NCBI GenBank assembly: GCA_003149575.1
Contig: QCWG01000001.1
Span: forward strand, 1,742,334 to 1,806,333
Reading direction: 5' to 3'
Length of the DNA stretch: 64,000 nt
Source of the DNA: Altererythrobacter sp. XM-24bin4
Lineage (GTDB): Bacteria; Pseudomonadota; Alphaproteobacteria; Sphingomonadales; Sphingomonadaceae
Below the pieces are notes generated by a model. That model was given only the letters and a program-made list of their open reading frames with translations. It was not told the origin of the DNA and made no database searches. Positions 1 to 8,627 of the stretch are shown here, in pieces (positions within the stretch are counted from its first letter, which is position 1; each line of letters begins with the position of its first letter). A program made the translations under genes and the position numbers.

Positions 1-1
1 C

Positions 2-1075
2 ATGCTGATCCCTCTGTTCCTGCTGGTAATGTTCGGCGCAGCCGTGCTCTATTCGGCGGCTGGGGGTGCAATGCAGCCATTTGCCTCCTCTCATCTTATC
101 CGTTTTGCCGTGTTTATGGTGATGGCTGCCATCATCGCTTCATTGCCACAACCATTCGTCAAGTTCATGACATATCCGGCATACATCGTCGTCCTGCTAT
201 TGCTGCTGGCTGTAGAGATTGTCGGCGCTATCGGCGGGGGAAGCCAGCGCTGGCTCGATCTCGGCTTCATGCGCTTGCAACCATCAGAAATCATGAAACC
301 GATAGTTGTTCTGGCCCTGGCGCGGTTCTTCTCATCCCTTCCTCCGGGCATGGTCGGCAGTTGGCAGGCTCTGGCGCTCCCCGGCGTGCTGATCGGATTG
401 CCGATGGCGCTTGTCTTGATGCAGCCAGACCTTGGAACCTCGCTTGCGTTGGCATTTGGCGGCGCTGTGGTAATGCTGCTTGCAGGCCTTCCGATCAGAT
501 GGTTCGCAGCCGGTGGCGCAGTCGCAGCGGTAGCCGCGCCGATCGCGTTCTTCTTCGGACTGCAGGATTACCAACAGCGGCGCGTCACAACTTTCCTTGA
601 TCCGGAAAGTGACCCACTCGGCGCCGGATATCACATTACCCAGTCAAAAATTGCGATCGGATCCGGCGGTATTACGGGAAAGGGATTCAATCAGGGATCG
701 CAGAGCCACCTCAACTACCTCCCCGAGCCGCATACCGACTTCGTCTTTTCAACGATGGCAGAGGAATGGGGCCTGATCGGCGGTCTTTTCGTCATGGCTA
801 TGTTCGCGCTTATCCTGCGTTGGGGTTGGCGTGTTGCCGCTGCATCAAACGATCGATTTTCCATGCTCCTCGCAGGAGGGGCGACAGCCACCATTTTCTT
901 CTACATTGCGATCAATCTGATGATGGTGATGGGCTTGACGCCGGTTGTCGGCATCCCGTTGCCGTGGATGAGCCATGGTGGATCGTCGATGCTGACCAAT
1001 ATGATCTGCATTGGCCTGTTGATGATAGTGAACCGATGGAATCGGACCGCACCGCGGCGCGGATTGTCGGGCTAG
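2..1075 (+). CDS. rodA: Rod shape-determining peptidoglycan polymerase RodA, 5' end outside the window
   Basis: SEDS-family integral membrane glycosyltransferase that polymerises lipid II during lateral wall growth, working with a class B PBP (MrdA/PBP2). The visible 357 residues are strongly hydrophobic with many membrane segments. They hold the family blocks SQRWLDLGFMRLQPSEIMKP (near 78-97), QPDLGTSLALAFGG, and the segment around DYQQRRVTTFLDPESDPLG that leads into GSGGITGKGFNQGSQS. The first ATG sits at base 2 directly before a membrane helix, and family members usually have a short cytosolic N-terminus before it, so the true start is probably upstream of the window. The gene ends about 105 bases before tRNA-Lys, which suggests it closes an mre/mrd wall operon. 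Confidence 0.93.
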   Translation: MLIPLFLLVMFGAAVLYSAAGGAMQPFASSHLIRFAVFMVMAAIIASLPQPFVKFMTYPAYIVVLLLLLAVEIVGAIGGGSQRWLDLGFMRLQPSEIMKPIVVLALARFFSSLPPGMVGSWQALALPGVLIGLPMALVLMQPDLGTSLALAFGGAVVMLLAGLPIRWFAAGGAVAAVAAPIAFFFGLQDYQQRRVTTFLDPESDPLGAGYHITQSKIAIGSGGITGKGFNQGSQSHLNYLPEPHTDFVFSTMAEEWGLIGGLFVMAMFALILRWGWRVAAASNDRFSMLLAGGATATIFFYIAINLMMVMGLTPVVGIPLPWMSHGGSSMLTNMICIGLLMIVNRWNRTAPRRGLSG

Positions 1076-1180
1076 GCATTCAAACGCCTAACAATCGCTT
1101 CCAATTCGAAACAGCATCGCTATATGAGCCCGTCTATTGATTCGAAGCGGCTTGCTCAAGCTTCTCCGAAAGTCAGGAAT

Positions 1181-1256
<76 letters not shown>

Positions 1257-1377
1257 TGTTCTCTTAATGATAGCATATATTTAGGGCTCCTGCCGAGCTT
1301 CGCCGACGCATGCGCAACATGGCCAAAATCATTTTTGGCAGCATTTCGAAAGCAGATGCATAACGTACCAGTCGCTA

Positions 1378-1482
1378 CGCAAGCTGCGTGTCCTCACACG
1401 CAACGGGCAATCTATTGGCGATATGCTGGTGAGTGAGAGATTGGCGCGGACTTGGACTGGCCGCCGCCAGCCTTGGTGCTAA
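1378..1482 (+). pseudogene. 3' remnant of a thermonuclease-like (SNase-fold) gene
   Basis: The frame ending at the TAA of 1480-1482 reads RKLRVLTRNGQSIGDMLV and then a LARTWTGRRQPWC tail. This is the typical C-terminal strand-helix end of small secreted staphylococcal-nuclease-like proteins. The upstream part of the domain, including signal peptide and catalytic Arg/Glu region, is absent in every frame. Just before the match, the bases cgctacgcaagctg look like the usual DRYGRKL codons with a short deletion. This is a truncated relic in the patch behind tRNA-Lys. Assignment is from motif memory over 35 residues, so it is moderate. Confidence 0.55.
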
Positions 1483-1486
1483 TGCG

Positions 1487-1663
1487 ATGAGCAACACAGA
1501 CCTCGCCGCCCGCGTCGAAGGCGCATACCGCACGTGCTCTGAGCTGCGCGAGCGCAACAACGGCGATGGCACATTTACGATTGACGCAGCTAAGATGATG
1601 GCGTTGATTGAACTGCGGAACCTAGCGCCTGATGTGGTGCTGGCTTTGATCAAGTCAGACTAA
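1487..1663 (+). CDS. Small hypothetical protein, 58 residues
   Basis: The ATG at 1487 lies four bases after the stop of the nuclease remnant and gives a soluble, slightly acidic protein beginning MSNTDLAARVEGAYRTCSEL. It contains a GDGTFTIDAAKMMALIELRNLAPDV stretch predicted to form one or two helices. A longer in-frame start at 1433 would run through the nuclease coding sequence, so 1487 is preferred. There is no signal peptide, membrane segment or recognisable motif. It may have been co-transcribed with the original nuclease gene. Codon use looks native. I do not recognise the family. Confidence 0.45.
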   Translation: MSNTDLAARVEGAYRTCSELRERNNGDGTFTIDAAKMMALIELRNLAPDVVLALIKSD

Positions 1664-1878
1664 CCTGCACCCACCATTCAACCGCCCAGTGCTAGCCTGC
1701 GGGTCCTTGATGTAGATCAATGACAGCCCTCCTCGGTTGGTGCACTCAGTTATTGCGACCCGAAGGAGTGGCATCGTCATTCCTCCAACTAAGCCCCGAG
1801 TGGATGTCCCAAAAAGCCCGCTCGGAGTATTTTTAGGTCCGCCTTCACCCACCAAGGGCAAAAAGGGTCGTACAATTT

Positions 1879-2190
1879 TCAAGGCTGTCTAAGGCAATAC
1901 TTTCCAGAAGTATACCAACCTGAAGGACAAGAACCGCCAACCTTTGGGATCGCGATTGCTTCATTTGAAGTGGAAGCGACGCAGTAGTTGCCGCTGCTAA
2001 AAAATCCTGAAGGGCAAGAGTTCAATCTCTTAATCGCTCGGCGCGCACCCGTCGAAGGGACGCAATACGCCCCACTGGTGAAAAATCCGCTCGGGCAGGC
2101 GCCGTCTTTCGCCAAAGGCTCGGCATGACACGAAGCCGCCGCGGGAAGAGAGTAAGAAAGCATTGCTATGGCAATTAAAGTGATGCGCAT
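1879..2190 (-). CDS. Secreted small protein with three CPSG-type cysteine repeats
   Basis: A 103-residue protein with a clear Sec signal peptide (MRITLIAIAMLSYSLPAAAS, cleavage near residue 20). The mature part is built from three near-identical units: CPSGFFTSGAYCVPS, CPSGFFSSGNYCVAS and CPSGWYTSGKYCLRQP. Each has two cysteines eight residues apart, likely forming a disulfide-closed loop, and an extra Cys follows the signal peptide. Function is not known to me. The repeats suggest a periplasmic or surface binding module. It sits alone on the minus strand between accessory remnants, and the orphan setting suggests acquired DNA. Confidence 0.7.
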   Translation of the reverse strand: MRITLIAIAMLSYSLPAAASCHAEPLAKDGACPSGFFTSGAYCVPSTGARRAIKRLNSCPSGFFSSGNYCVASTSNEAIAIPKVGGSCPSGWYTSGKYCLRQP

Positions 2191-2386
2191 GGGCTATCCG
2201 AACTAATTTTCAGTGAGGCAGACAGAGTTATATAAGCGCTTATTAACTGGGGATTACCATTCACCCCCATTCTCGACCAATGCCGACAAGTCCGGCTTCG
2301 AGCGGATCGATGGCCAAGGCGATAAGGGTTCGACTTTGCTTACTGGCGGGAGGAATGCGAACGGGTGGCTTCACTCTAGCCTCTTA

Positions 2387-2581
2387 TCAAGGCTGGGCTT
2401 GCAGTTTGCGCTTGGCCCGATCAGCGACACTCCATGTGAGTAAAAGCAAAACCTCCGAGAGGCGAACCCCATCCCAGTTTGACCAGAACCACTGCAATTC
2501 CCAGAAAACGAACGAGGCAATGCCGCTGAGCATCAAGGCGATGGCAGCAAGGCCGAAAACGATGGAAACCACAGTCGACAT
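2387..2581 (-). CDS. Small single-span membrane protein, hypothetical
   Basis: A 64-residue reading frame starting MSTVVSIVFGLAAIALMLSG. One hydrophobic segment spans roughly residues 4-26 and is followed by aromatic and charged residues (FWELQWFWSNWDGVRLSE), typical of the membrane interface. A second weaker hydrophobic stretch, VLLLLTWSV, follows near residue 45. I recognise no family. It lies between the CPSG-repeat gene and the ATPase remnant on the same strand. Composition supports a real membrane peptide more than a chance frame, but there is no independent evidence. Confidence 0.4.
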   Translation of the reverse strand: MSTVVSIVFGLAAIALMLSGIASFVFWELQWFWSNWDGVRLSEVLLLLTWSVADRAKRKLQAQP

Positions 2582-2636
2582 TTACAAATCTCCAAAGCAA
2601 AAACAGACACATAACGGCGATTCACGCTACATCGAC

Positions 2637-3389
2637 CTAGCTGTCGAGACTGGTCACAACTTCGTTGCCTTCTTGCTTTGAGAAGAGAAACAGGCTGGCT
2701 GAGAAGGTATCGGGAATCATGGAAGTCCGCACCCAAGACCAATTCACAACCCCCAGACCGAGGGGGACATGGGACACCCCTATAGGGTTGTGTCCCGTCC
2801 CGCCTATTCGGCTTCTGCATCGGGACATGTCCCGCTGTTGTCCCGTGTCCCGCCTCATAGATATGGCAAAGACAATGCCTTCATCATTCCAGAGATAAAT
2901 ATCCCCTCGAACCGCGACTAACCCGTCTTTTGAGAGACTGTCGCGTGATCGACTAAAGGCACGCTTCTTTGTGTCGGTGTTGTCGCCTGAGTGGATGGCG
3001 TAGAAGGCAGGTCGCCAATCATCCAGATGAAGACCTGCAAAGCCTTCATCATTCCAGATCCCGCTTTTGATTGCGACCTCGATGTAGGAATCTTTGGCCA
3101 GCTTCTGATTGGCAGTGAGTGGCTTGTTTCGTTCGCTTGCTGTGCCCTCTGTTAGTTCGAGCACCGCACTCGAACCGCCGTCATCTAAACCGACAGACAA
3201 CAGCTTGAATGTCTGTAAATTAGGCGGCTCAGCATCCTTCATTTTGGTGTTGGATAGCTTCACGATGCTTTCGTTCTTTGAAAGGTAGTATTCGCAATCG
3301 GGCGCAGCTTTGAGCGCAATGGAGCCGCGCGCACGCGACTTTTGGCGCGTCTGCCAGGCGATATTCGAGAAGGTAATGCAGAGCGGCAT
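2637..3389 (-). pseudogene. C-terminal remnant of a phage/plasmid-type RepA-like AAA ATPase
   Basis: The minus-strand frame keeps the end of an AAA_25/RepA-type replicative ATPase. It shows SRARGSIALKAAPDCEYYL and then a TKMKDAEPPNLQTFKL block (the usual RGSSAL...D...TKMKD...PP signature after the ATPase core). A winged-helix-like tail follows (LHLDDWRPAFYAIHSGDNTD...KKRAFSRSRDSLSKDGLV). The Walker A and B half of the protein is missing: upstream of about 3360 the frame no longer resembles the family. The tail runs through a GGGACA-rich repeat tract. This is most likely a leftover of an integrated element next to tRNA-Lys. Family assignment is from motif memory. Confidence 0.6.
2763..2856. 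repeat. Cluster of GGGACA / TGTCCC repeats, iteron-like
   Basis: Within about 90 bases there are at least six copies of the hexamer GGGACA in either orientation, including the perfect palindrome gggacatgtccc near 2821-2832 and two tgtcccg copies just after it. The tract lies inside the 3' end of the RepA-like ATPase remnant and would encode its Arg/Gly-rich tail. Such arrays could be low-complexity coding sequence or leftover replication-protein binding sites of the decayed element. Confidence 0.6.
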
Positions 3390-3417
3390 TGCTGCGATAC
3401 TGGCTTCACGAACACTT

Positions 3418-3433
3418 ACACATCTTGGTGTGA
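3418..3433. promoter_or_regulatory. Distal palindromic operator-like site upstream of ribBX
   Basis: The sequence ACACATCTTGGTGTGA is an imperfect inverted repeat. It matches the proximal palindrome at 3470-3485 (TCACATCCCGATGTGA) at 12 of 16 positions and shares CACATC-NN-G-R-TGTGA. The two centres are 52 bases apart, about five helical turns, as expected for two dimers on one DNA face. The only downstream gene encodes a helix-turn-helix domain. Binding is inferred, not shown. Confidence 0.5.
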
Positions 3434-3463
3434 AGTTGCGTGATTCTGATAGGGCGACCAGCC

Positions 3464-3492
3464 TTGAAATCACATCCCGATGTGATACTAAT
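3464..3492 (+). promoter_or_regulatory. Putative ribBX promoter with an 18-base palindrome filling the -35/-10 spacer
   Basis: TTGAAA (3464-3469) and ACTAAT (3487-3492) are separated by 17 bases. That spacer, with the last base of the -35 box, forms the perfect palindrome ATCACATCCCGATGTGAT (3469-3486). Transcription would begin at about 3498-3499, on or next to the ATG of ribBX, implying a leaderless message. A protein bound here would block RNA polymerase directly. The boxes are imperfect, so this is a prediction. Confidence 0.5.
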
Positions 3493-3497
3493 GATGA

Positions 3498-4745
3498 ATG
3501 GACACATCAATCATCACACGCGTCCGTGAGATTGTTTCCTCGGGCGAACTCACCAAAGCCGGTCTGGCTCGAGCCTCCGGCCTTCACGCAAACACACTGC
3601 GCGAATGCACAGAAGATGGCTGGAACCCCACAGCTGAAACGTTAGCCAAGCTCGAAAACTTTCTGTCGGGCAACGACGACCGCCCTGCCCTTGTCGGTAT
3701 CGAGGAAATTATTGACGAGGCCCGGAACGGCCGGATGTACATTCTGGTCGATGACGAAGATCGGGAGAACGAAGGCGATCTGATCATACCTGCACAGATG
3801 GCCACTCCCAATGCTGTCAACTTTATGGCGACATACGGCCGCGGTTTGATCTGTCTGGCGCTGAGTCGCAGCCGGGTTGAAGCCTTGGGGCTTGAACCCA
3901 TGACCGCGAACAACACTGAAAGTATGCAAACCGCCTTCACCATTTCGATCGAGGCGAAAGAAGGCGTAACCACCGGCATTTCAGCCGCCGACAGGGCGCG
4001 GACAGTCTCTGTCGCGATTGATGCGACCAAGGGCCCCGGCGACATTGTCAAACCCGGCCATGTGTTCCCTTTGACTGCACGCGATGGCGGGGTTCTGGTG
4101 CGCGCCGGACATACCGAAGCAGCGGTAGATATTTCGCGCCTTGCGGGGCTCAATCCCTCCGGCGTGATCTGCGAGATCATGAACGAAGATGGCAGCATGG
4201 CTCGGCTAGACGATCTGATCGGATTTGCGCGGAAGCATGACCTCAAAATTGGTACAATCCGCGATCTGATCGAATATCGCCGCCGCAACGACCACTTGGT
4301 CGAGCGGGTTAGCGAGCGTACGTTTGAATCCGATTATGGCGGGCAGTGGAAACTCATCACCTATCGGAACACCGTCGACGGGAGTGAAGCGCTGGTTCTG
4401 CAAAAGGGGCATGTAGTACACGGTGAGCCCACTCTTGCCAGGGTGCACCCGATCTCGGTGCTGGACGATGTTCTTGGTCAACCCGGCGAACGCAAACGCG
4501 TTTTGCAGCGTTCCATGCAGGCCGTTGGCCAGCATGGTTCAGGCGTCATCGTTGTCCTTCGCGACCGCCCGGCCACAGGTAGTTATAGCGAAGAGGATGA
4601 GATCAGAAATGTGGGCATTGGTTCGCAAATTCTTGCAGACCTCAAGATCCATGACATGATCCTGCTCAGCAATTCCCAACCCAATGTTGTCGCGATTGAA
4701 GGCTATGGCCTCAATATCGTCGACCATATGCCTATTCCGGATTGA
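3498..4745 (+). CDS. ribB: HTH-RibB-RibX fusion: 3,4-dihydroxy-2-butanone 4-phosphate synthase with degenerate cyclohydrolase II domain
   Basis: Makes the four-carbon precursor of riboflavin from ribulose 5-phosphate. Three parts are visible. Residues 1-57 form a Xre-like helix-turn-helix ([20 protein letters not shown], then [15 protein letters not shown]). Residues about 65-270 are RibB, with [30 protein letters not shown] and [15 protein letters not shown]. Residues about 275-415 are a GTP-cyclohydrolase-II-like domain that lacks the zinc cysteines (the region reads [18 protein letters not shown]), so it should be inactive (RibX type, known in Proteobacteria). The next gene is ribH. The extra HTH and the two palindromes upstream suggest autoregulation. 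RibB activity is near certain; the DNA-binding role is inference. Confidence 0.93.
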   Translation: MDTSIITRVREIVSSGELTKAGLARASGLHANTLRECTEDGWNPTAETLAKLENFLSGNDDRPALVGIEEIIDEARNGRMYILVDDEDRENEGDLIIPAQMATPNAVNFMATYGRGLICLALSRSRVEALGLEPMTANNTESMQTAFTISIEAKEGVTTGISAADRARTVSVAIDATKGPGDIVKPGHVFPLTARDGGVLVRAGHTEAAVDISRLAGLNPSGVICEIMNEDGSMARLDDLIGFARKHDLKIGTIRDLIEYRRRNDHLVERVSERTFESDYGGQWKLITYRNTVDGSEALVLQKGHVVHGEPTLARVHPISVLDDVLGQPGERKRVLQRSMQAVGQHGSGVIVVLRDRPATGSYSEEDEIRNVGIGSQILADLKIHDMILLSNSQPNVVAIEGYGLNIVDHMPIPD

Positions 4746-4750
4746 CTAAA

Positions 4751-5173
4751 ATGGCGAAAATTCTGATAGTTGAAGCACGCTTTTACGGTCATTTGAATGA
4801 CATGCTGATCGCTGGTGCGAAGGCCACGATAGAAGCGGCAGGGTATGAGGCCGAAGTTCTGACCGTTCCCGGCGCGCTGGAAATTCCCGGCGCAATCGCT
4901 CTCGCGTTGGAAAGCGATCAGTATGACGGTTTCGTAGCGATTGGCGTGGTGATCCGCGGCGAGACCTACCACTTCGAGATAGTCGCCGGCGAAAGCGCTC
5001 GCGCGATCATGGCGCTGACCATGGATGGCATCGCCATTGGCAACGGCATCCTGACGGTCGAGAATGAAGATCAGGCGCTGGTGCGCGCAGACCCTGCACA
5101 AAAGAACAAGGGTGGCGAAGCAGCCGAAGCCGCCCTCGCCTTGCTCAATTTGCAGGAACGCTTTGGCGGCTAG
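4751..5173 (+). CDS. ribH: 6,7-dimethyl-8-ribityllumazine synthase
   Basis: Condenses the RibB product with the pyrimidine intermediate to make lumazine, the penultimate step to riboflavin. About 140 residues, normal for the family. It has the conserved blocks [11 protein letters not shown] (substrate loop) and [15 protein letters not shown], including the catalytic-type His. I chose ATG 4751 ([13 protein letters not shown]), six bases after the ribBX stop. A TTG at 4742 that overlaps that stop would add only three residues. The two genes are almost certainly co-transcribed. The stop codon abuts the stop of enolase on the other strand with no spacer. Confidence 0.95.
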   Translation: MAKILIVEARFYGHLNDMLIAGAKATIEAAGYEAEVLTVPGALEIPGAIALALESDQYDGFVAIGVVIRGETYHFEIVAGESARAIMALTMDGIAIGNGILTVENEDQALVRADPAQKNKGGEAAEAALALLNLQERFGG

Positions 5174-6565
<1,392 letters not shown>

Positions 6566-6627
6566 TTAGTAGGTTCGGCAGACGTATTCATGCCGAACGC
6601 TTTAACACATTAGGCAAAGGACGGATC

Positions 6628-7191
6628 ATGGCAGAAACCAGCAAAACCAAGACCCGAAAGTCTGCCGCCAAGAAGCCGGCAGCAAAGAAAACAACCAAGG
6701 CAAATGCGCCTGAGAGCAATACCGCTGAAGCGAAATCGCGCTTCAACGCGGCGCTTGACGAAGCAAGGGCCGGTGCTGCCGCATTGAAGGCGGAGGCTGG
6801 CGAACGTGCAGGCGCCTATCGTCAACAGGCCCGTGAGAAAGGAACGGATCTCGTGTCGGAAGCAAAGAATTACGGCAATGAAGCCAAAACAAAAGCCAGC
6901 GATCTGGCGGTTGAGGGCAAGACTCGCGCGAGCGATGCGCTGTCATCTTTTGGCAAGATTGTAGCAGACGTGGCCCCTCAGATTGATGAGAAGGTCGGCG
7001 AGCAATATGGCGACTATGCTCGCAAGGCATCGCGTAGCCTTCAGGAAGCCTCTGCCAAGCTGGAAGCCAAAAGCGTAGATGAGATCGGCGAAGATGCGCG
7101 TGAATTCGTGCGGAAAAGCCCGGGCACAGCGCTTGGTATCGCAGCTATTGCAGGCTTCATCATTGCTCGGCTATTCCGTGGGAGCAAATAA
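6628..7191 (+). CDS. DUF883/YqjD-like tail-anchored protein with histone-H1-like basic N-terminus
   Basis: 187 residues from ATG 6628, with an AAAGGA ribosome-binding site just before it. The longer upstream extension to 6448 is non-coding. The N-terminus is a Lys/Ala/Pro-rich tail (KTRKSAAKKPAAKKTTKA) like histone H1-type bacterial proteins. A long helical Ala/Glu/Lys section follows with apolipophorin-like repeats. The C-terminus is a YqjD/ElaB-type membrane anchor, FVRKSPGTALGIAAIAGFII, ending ARLFRGSK. Family knowledge: YqjD proteins sit in the inner membrane and bind ribosomes in stationary phase. First gene of a four-gene cassette; a stress or stationary-phase envelope role is inferred. 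Confidence 0.8.
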   Translation: MAETSKTKTRKSAAKKPAAKKTTKANAPESNTAEAKSRFNAALDEARAGAAALKAEAGERAGAYRQQAREKGTDLVSEAKNYGNEAKTKASDLAVEGKTRASDALSSFGKIVADVAPQIDEKVGEQYGDYARKASRSLQEASAKLEAKSVDEIGEDAREFVRKSPGTALGIAAIAGFIIARLFRGSK

Positions 7192-7215
7192 AGCGCCACA
7201 CGGAAGGGGCTGATC

Positions 7216-7653
7216 ATGAGCGATACGGATCGGGCTGAACGCAGCCCGGCCGAATTGGAGGACGAATTGAACGCTGCGGTTCGCGGCGAGAAGGATTCTG
7301 CGCCTCCTGAATCCTCTTTGATCGATGATCTGACCGCACTCGCTGACGATGGTAAAACGCTATTCGAGGCTGAGATTGGATTCCAGAAAACCCGTCTTGC
7401 ATTTGCAGCGAACCGCAGCAAAACCGCAGTTCTGTCCGGCCTTATGGCGATCGGGTTTCTTCATCTCGCTTTGATTGCACTCGTGGTTGGAGCGGTGATT
7501 GGATTGACTCCCTGCCTTACCGCATTCGGCGCCACTACCGTAGTTGTAGGCGCATTGCTGCTTGGCGCTCTCGCGTTCTTGAGTCGTGCACGTGGATCCG
7601 CGCGTGACATTGGTGAAGCATTCGACAAAAGTTCGGGAGAGACTGATGACTGA
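7216..7653 (+). CDS. Phage-holin-family (YqjE/DUF1469-like) membrane protein
   Basis: 145 residues. An acidic cytosolic N-terminal half (MSDTDRAERSPAELEDELNA) leads into SLIDDLTALADDGKTLFEAEIGFQKTRLAF, the typical amphipathic lead of the family. Two membrane segments follow, about residues 74-97 and 100-120 (LSGLMAIGFLHLALIALVVG and a Gly/Ala/Val-rich second helix), then a short charged tail. In enterobacteria yqjD-yqjE-yqjK form a similar cassette. The gene starts 24 bases after the DUF883 gene and overlaps the next start by eight bases. The holin name reflects topology and does not imply lysis. Confidence 0.75.
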   Translation: MSDTDRAERSPAELEDELNAAVRGEKDSAPPESSLIDDLTALADDGKTLFEAEIGFQKTRLAFAANRSKTAVLSGLMAIGFLHLALIALVVGAVIGLTPCLTAFGATTVVVGALLLGALAFLSRARGSARDIGEAFDKSSGETDD

Positions 7654-7957
7654 TCTCAAACGGCAATTAAAGGAAGACAAGGCCATTCGCAGCGCGGCCC
7701 GCTCGATATTGTTGGCGCAGATAGCACAGGTTCGCCATGGCCTGTCCGGTCAACGTATCGGGGAAAAACTAGCGGACAAGATTGGTAATCCTGCGCTGGA
7801 AAAACTCGAAAACGCGGGAACACCTGCAAAGGTGATTGCGGCTGCCGTTGCCGGGGCCGCCAGCGTCGTTGCCGTCGCACTGGCCTGGAAACCTTTAACT
7901 GAACTGTTTGCGACAACTGCCGAAGAAGAAGCTTTGGAGACCGACGATGACGCGTGA
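7646..7957 (+). CDS. Small YqjK-like membrane-associated protein, third gene of cassette
   Basis: 103 residues from the ATG at 7646, which overlaps the end of the previous gene (ATG ACTGA). A start at 7586 would lie deep in that gene and is rejected. It begins MTDLKRQLKEDKAIRSAARS, a charged helix, and has one hydrophobic Ala/Val segment around residues 64-80 (VIAAAVAGAASVVAVALAW). The tail is acidic. No enzymatic motif is visible. Its place in the order DUF883, holin-type, this gene fits the YqjK position of the enterobacterial cassette, though sequence similarity is too weak to be certain. Confidence 0.7.
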   Translation: MTDLKRQLKEDKAIRSAARSILLAQIAQVRHGLSGQRIGEKLADKIGNPALEKLENAGTPAKVIAAAVAGAASVVAVALAWKPLTELFATTAEEEALETDDDA

Positions 7958-8306
7958 ACACAAGCGCGAAGCGCTTAAAGAACGGATCGCGGCTGCTCAA
8001 GCGCGCTTCAGTGACCGGCCTCCCGAAGAGATCGTGGCGGATGCTGCCGGTGCAGCCTTTGATTTTGCCAAACAAAATCCATTGGTGGTGATCGGCGGGG
8101 CGGTTGTTTTGGGGTTGACGATTGGAAGCCTTAGCCGGCGTGGCCGCAAGGCAGCCAGGACAGGCGGAATTCTCGCCCGGATCGCTATCGACGCCGCAAT
8201 AGGATTTGCGCTGGCAATGTATGAGAAAGCCAATCATGCACCAAAGGAAGTTGGTCTTGCGAAGGGCCAGGATTTGATCGAACAACAAAAGACCGATCAA
8301 GAATAG
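7947..8306 (+). CDS. Glycine-zipper membrane protein, fourth gene of DUF883 cassette
   Basis: 119 residues from ATG 7947, overlapping the stop of the preceding gene by 11 bases, which points to coupled translation. The N-terminus is a charged helix (MTREHKREALKERIAAAQAR). Next come DAAGAAFDFAKQNPLVVIGGAVVLGLTIGSL, which again resembles a YqjD-type membrane anchor, a basic linker SRRGRKAARTGG, and a second hydrophobic helix, IAIDAAIGFALAM. The basic linker would lie on the cytosolic face. It is probably a paralogue-like partner of the first gene. No function is known to me. Confidence 0.7.
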   Translation: MTREHKREALKERIAAAQARFSDRPPEEIVADAAGAAFDFAKQNPLVVIGGAVVLGLTIGSLSRRGRKAARTGGILARIAIDAAIGFALAMYEKANHAPKEVGLAKGQDLIEQQKTDQE

Positions 8307-8387
8307 ACCTGCACAAGCCCCTCCCCTTGCCTCTGCGGCACACTTGTTTATTTCGCGCGGCATCAGAACAAGCTTACAGGACAATCC

Positions 8388-8618
8388 ATGGCCGAACTCG
8401 AAACCAAACAACGACTCCACCTTGTTATGGGTGGCCGCGTCAGTGATCCGCGATCATACGAATTTCAGGACCCGGAAAGCATCCACGTCGTCGGCGTGTT
8501 CAGCAATTATGAGGACGCGGTTGAGGCATGGCGTGGCCAGGCCCAGCGCACCGTTGATGATGCTGAAATGAAGTATGTCGTGGTGCACATTCACAAGCTG
8601 CTCGAACCGGACGCATAA
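8388..8618 (+). CDS. DUF4170 family small protein
   Basis: 76 residues, soluble: MAELETKQRLHLVMGGRV, then FQDPESIHVVGVFSNYEDAVEAWRG and a MKYVVVHIHKLLEP end. I recognise this as the DUF4170 family, a small conserved alphaproteobacterial protein of unknown role with a compact alpha/beta fold. It lies 81 bases after the membrane cassette and 9 bases before an acetyltransferase gene, so the last two are probably one transcript. No catalytic residues can be named. Confidence 0.85.
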   Translation: MAELETKQRLHLVMGGRVSDPRSYEFQDPESIHVVGVFSNYEDAVEAWRGQAQRTVDDAEMKYVVVHIHKLLEPDA

Positions 8619-8627
8619 ATCCAACTA

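Noticed and set aside
1655..1882. 75-residue minus-strand frame next to the CPSG-repeat gene
   Set aside because: No signal, no family resemblance, and it overlaps the end of the better-supported secreted gene; composition looks like chance.
2213..2443. 76-residue plus-strand frame
   Set aside because: Overlaps the small membrane gene on the other strand and has no motif or ribosome-binding site.
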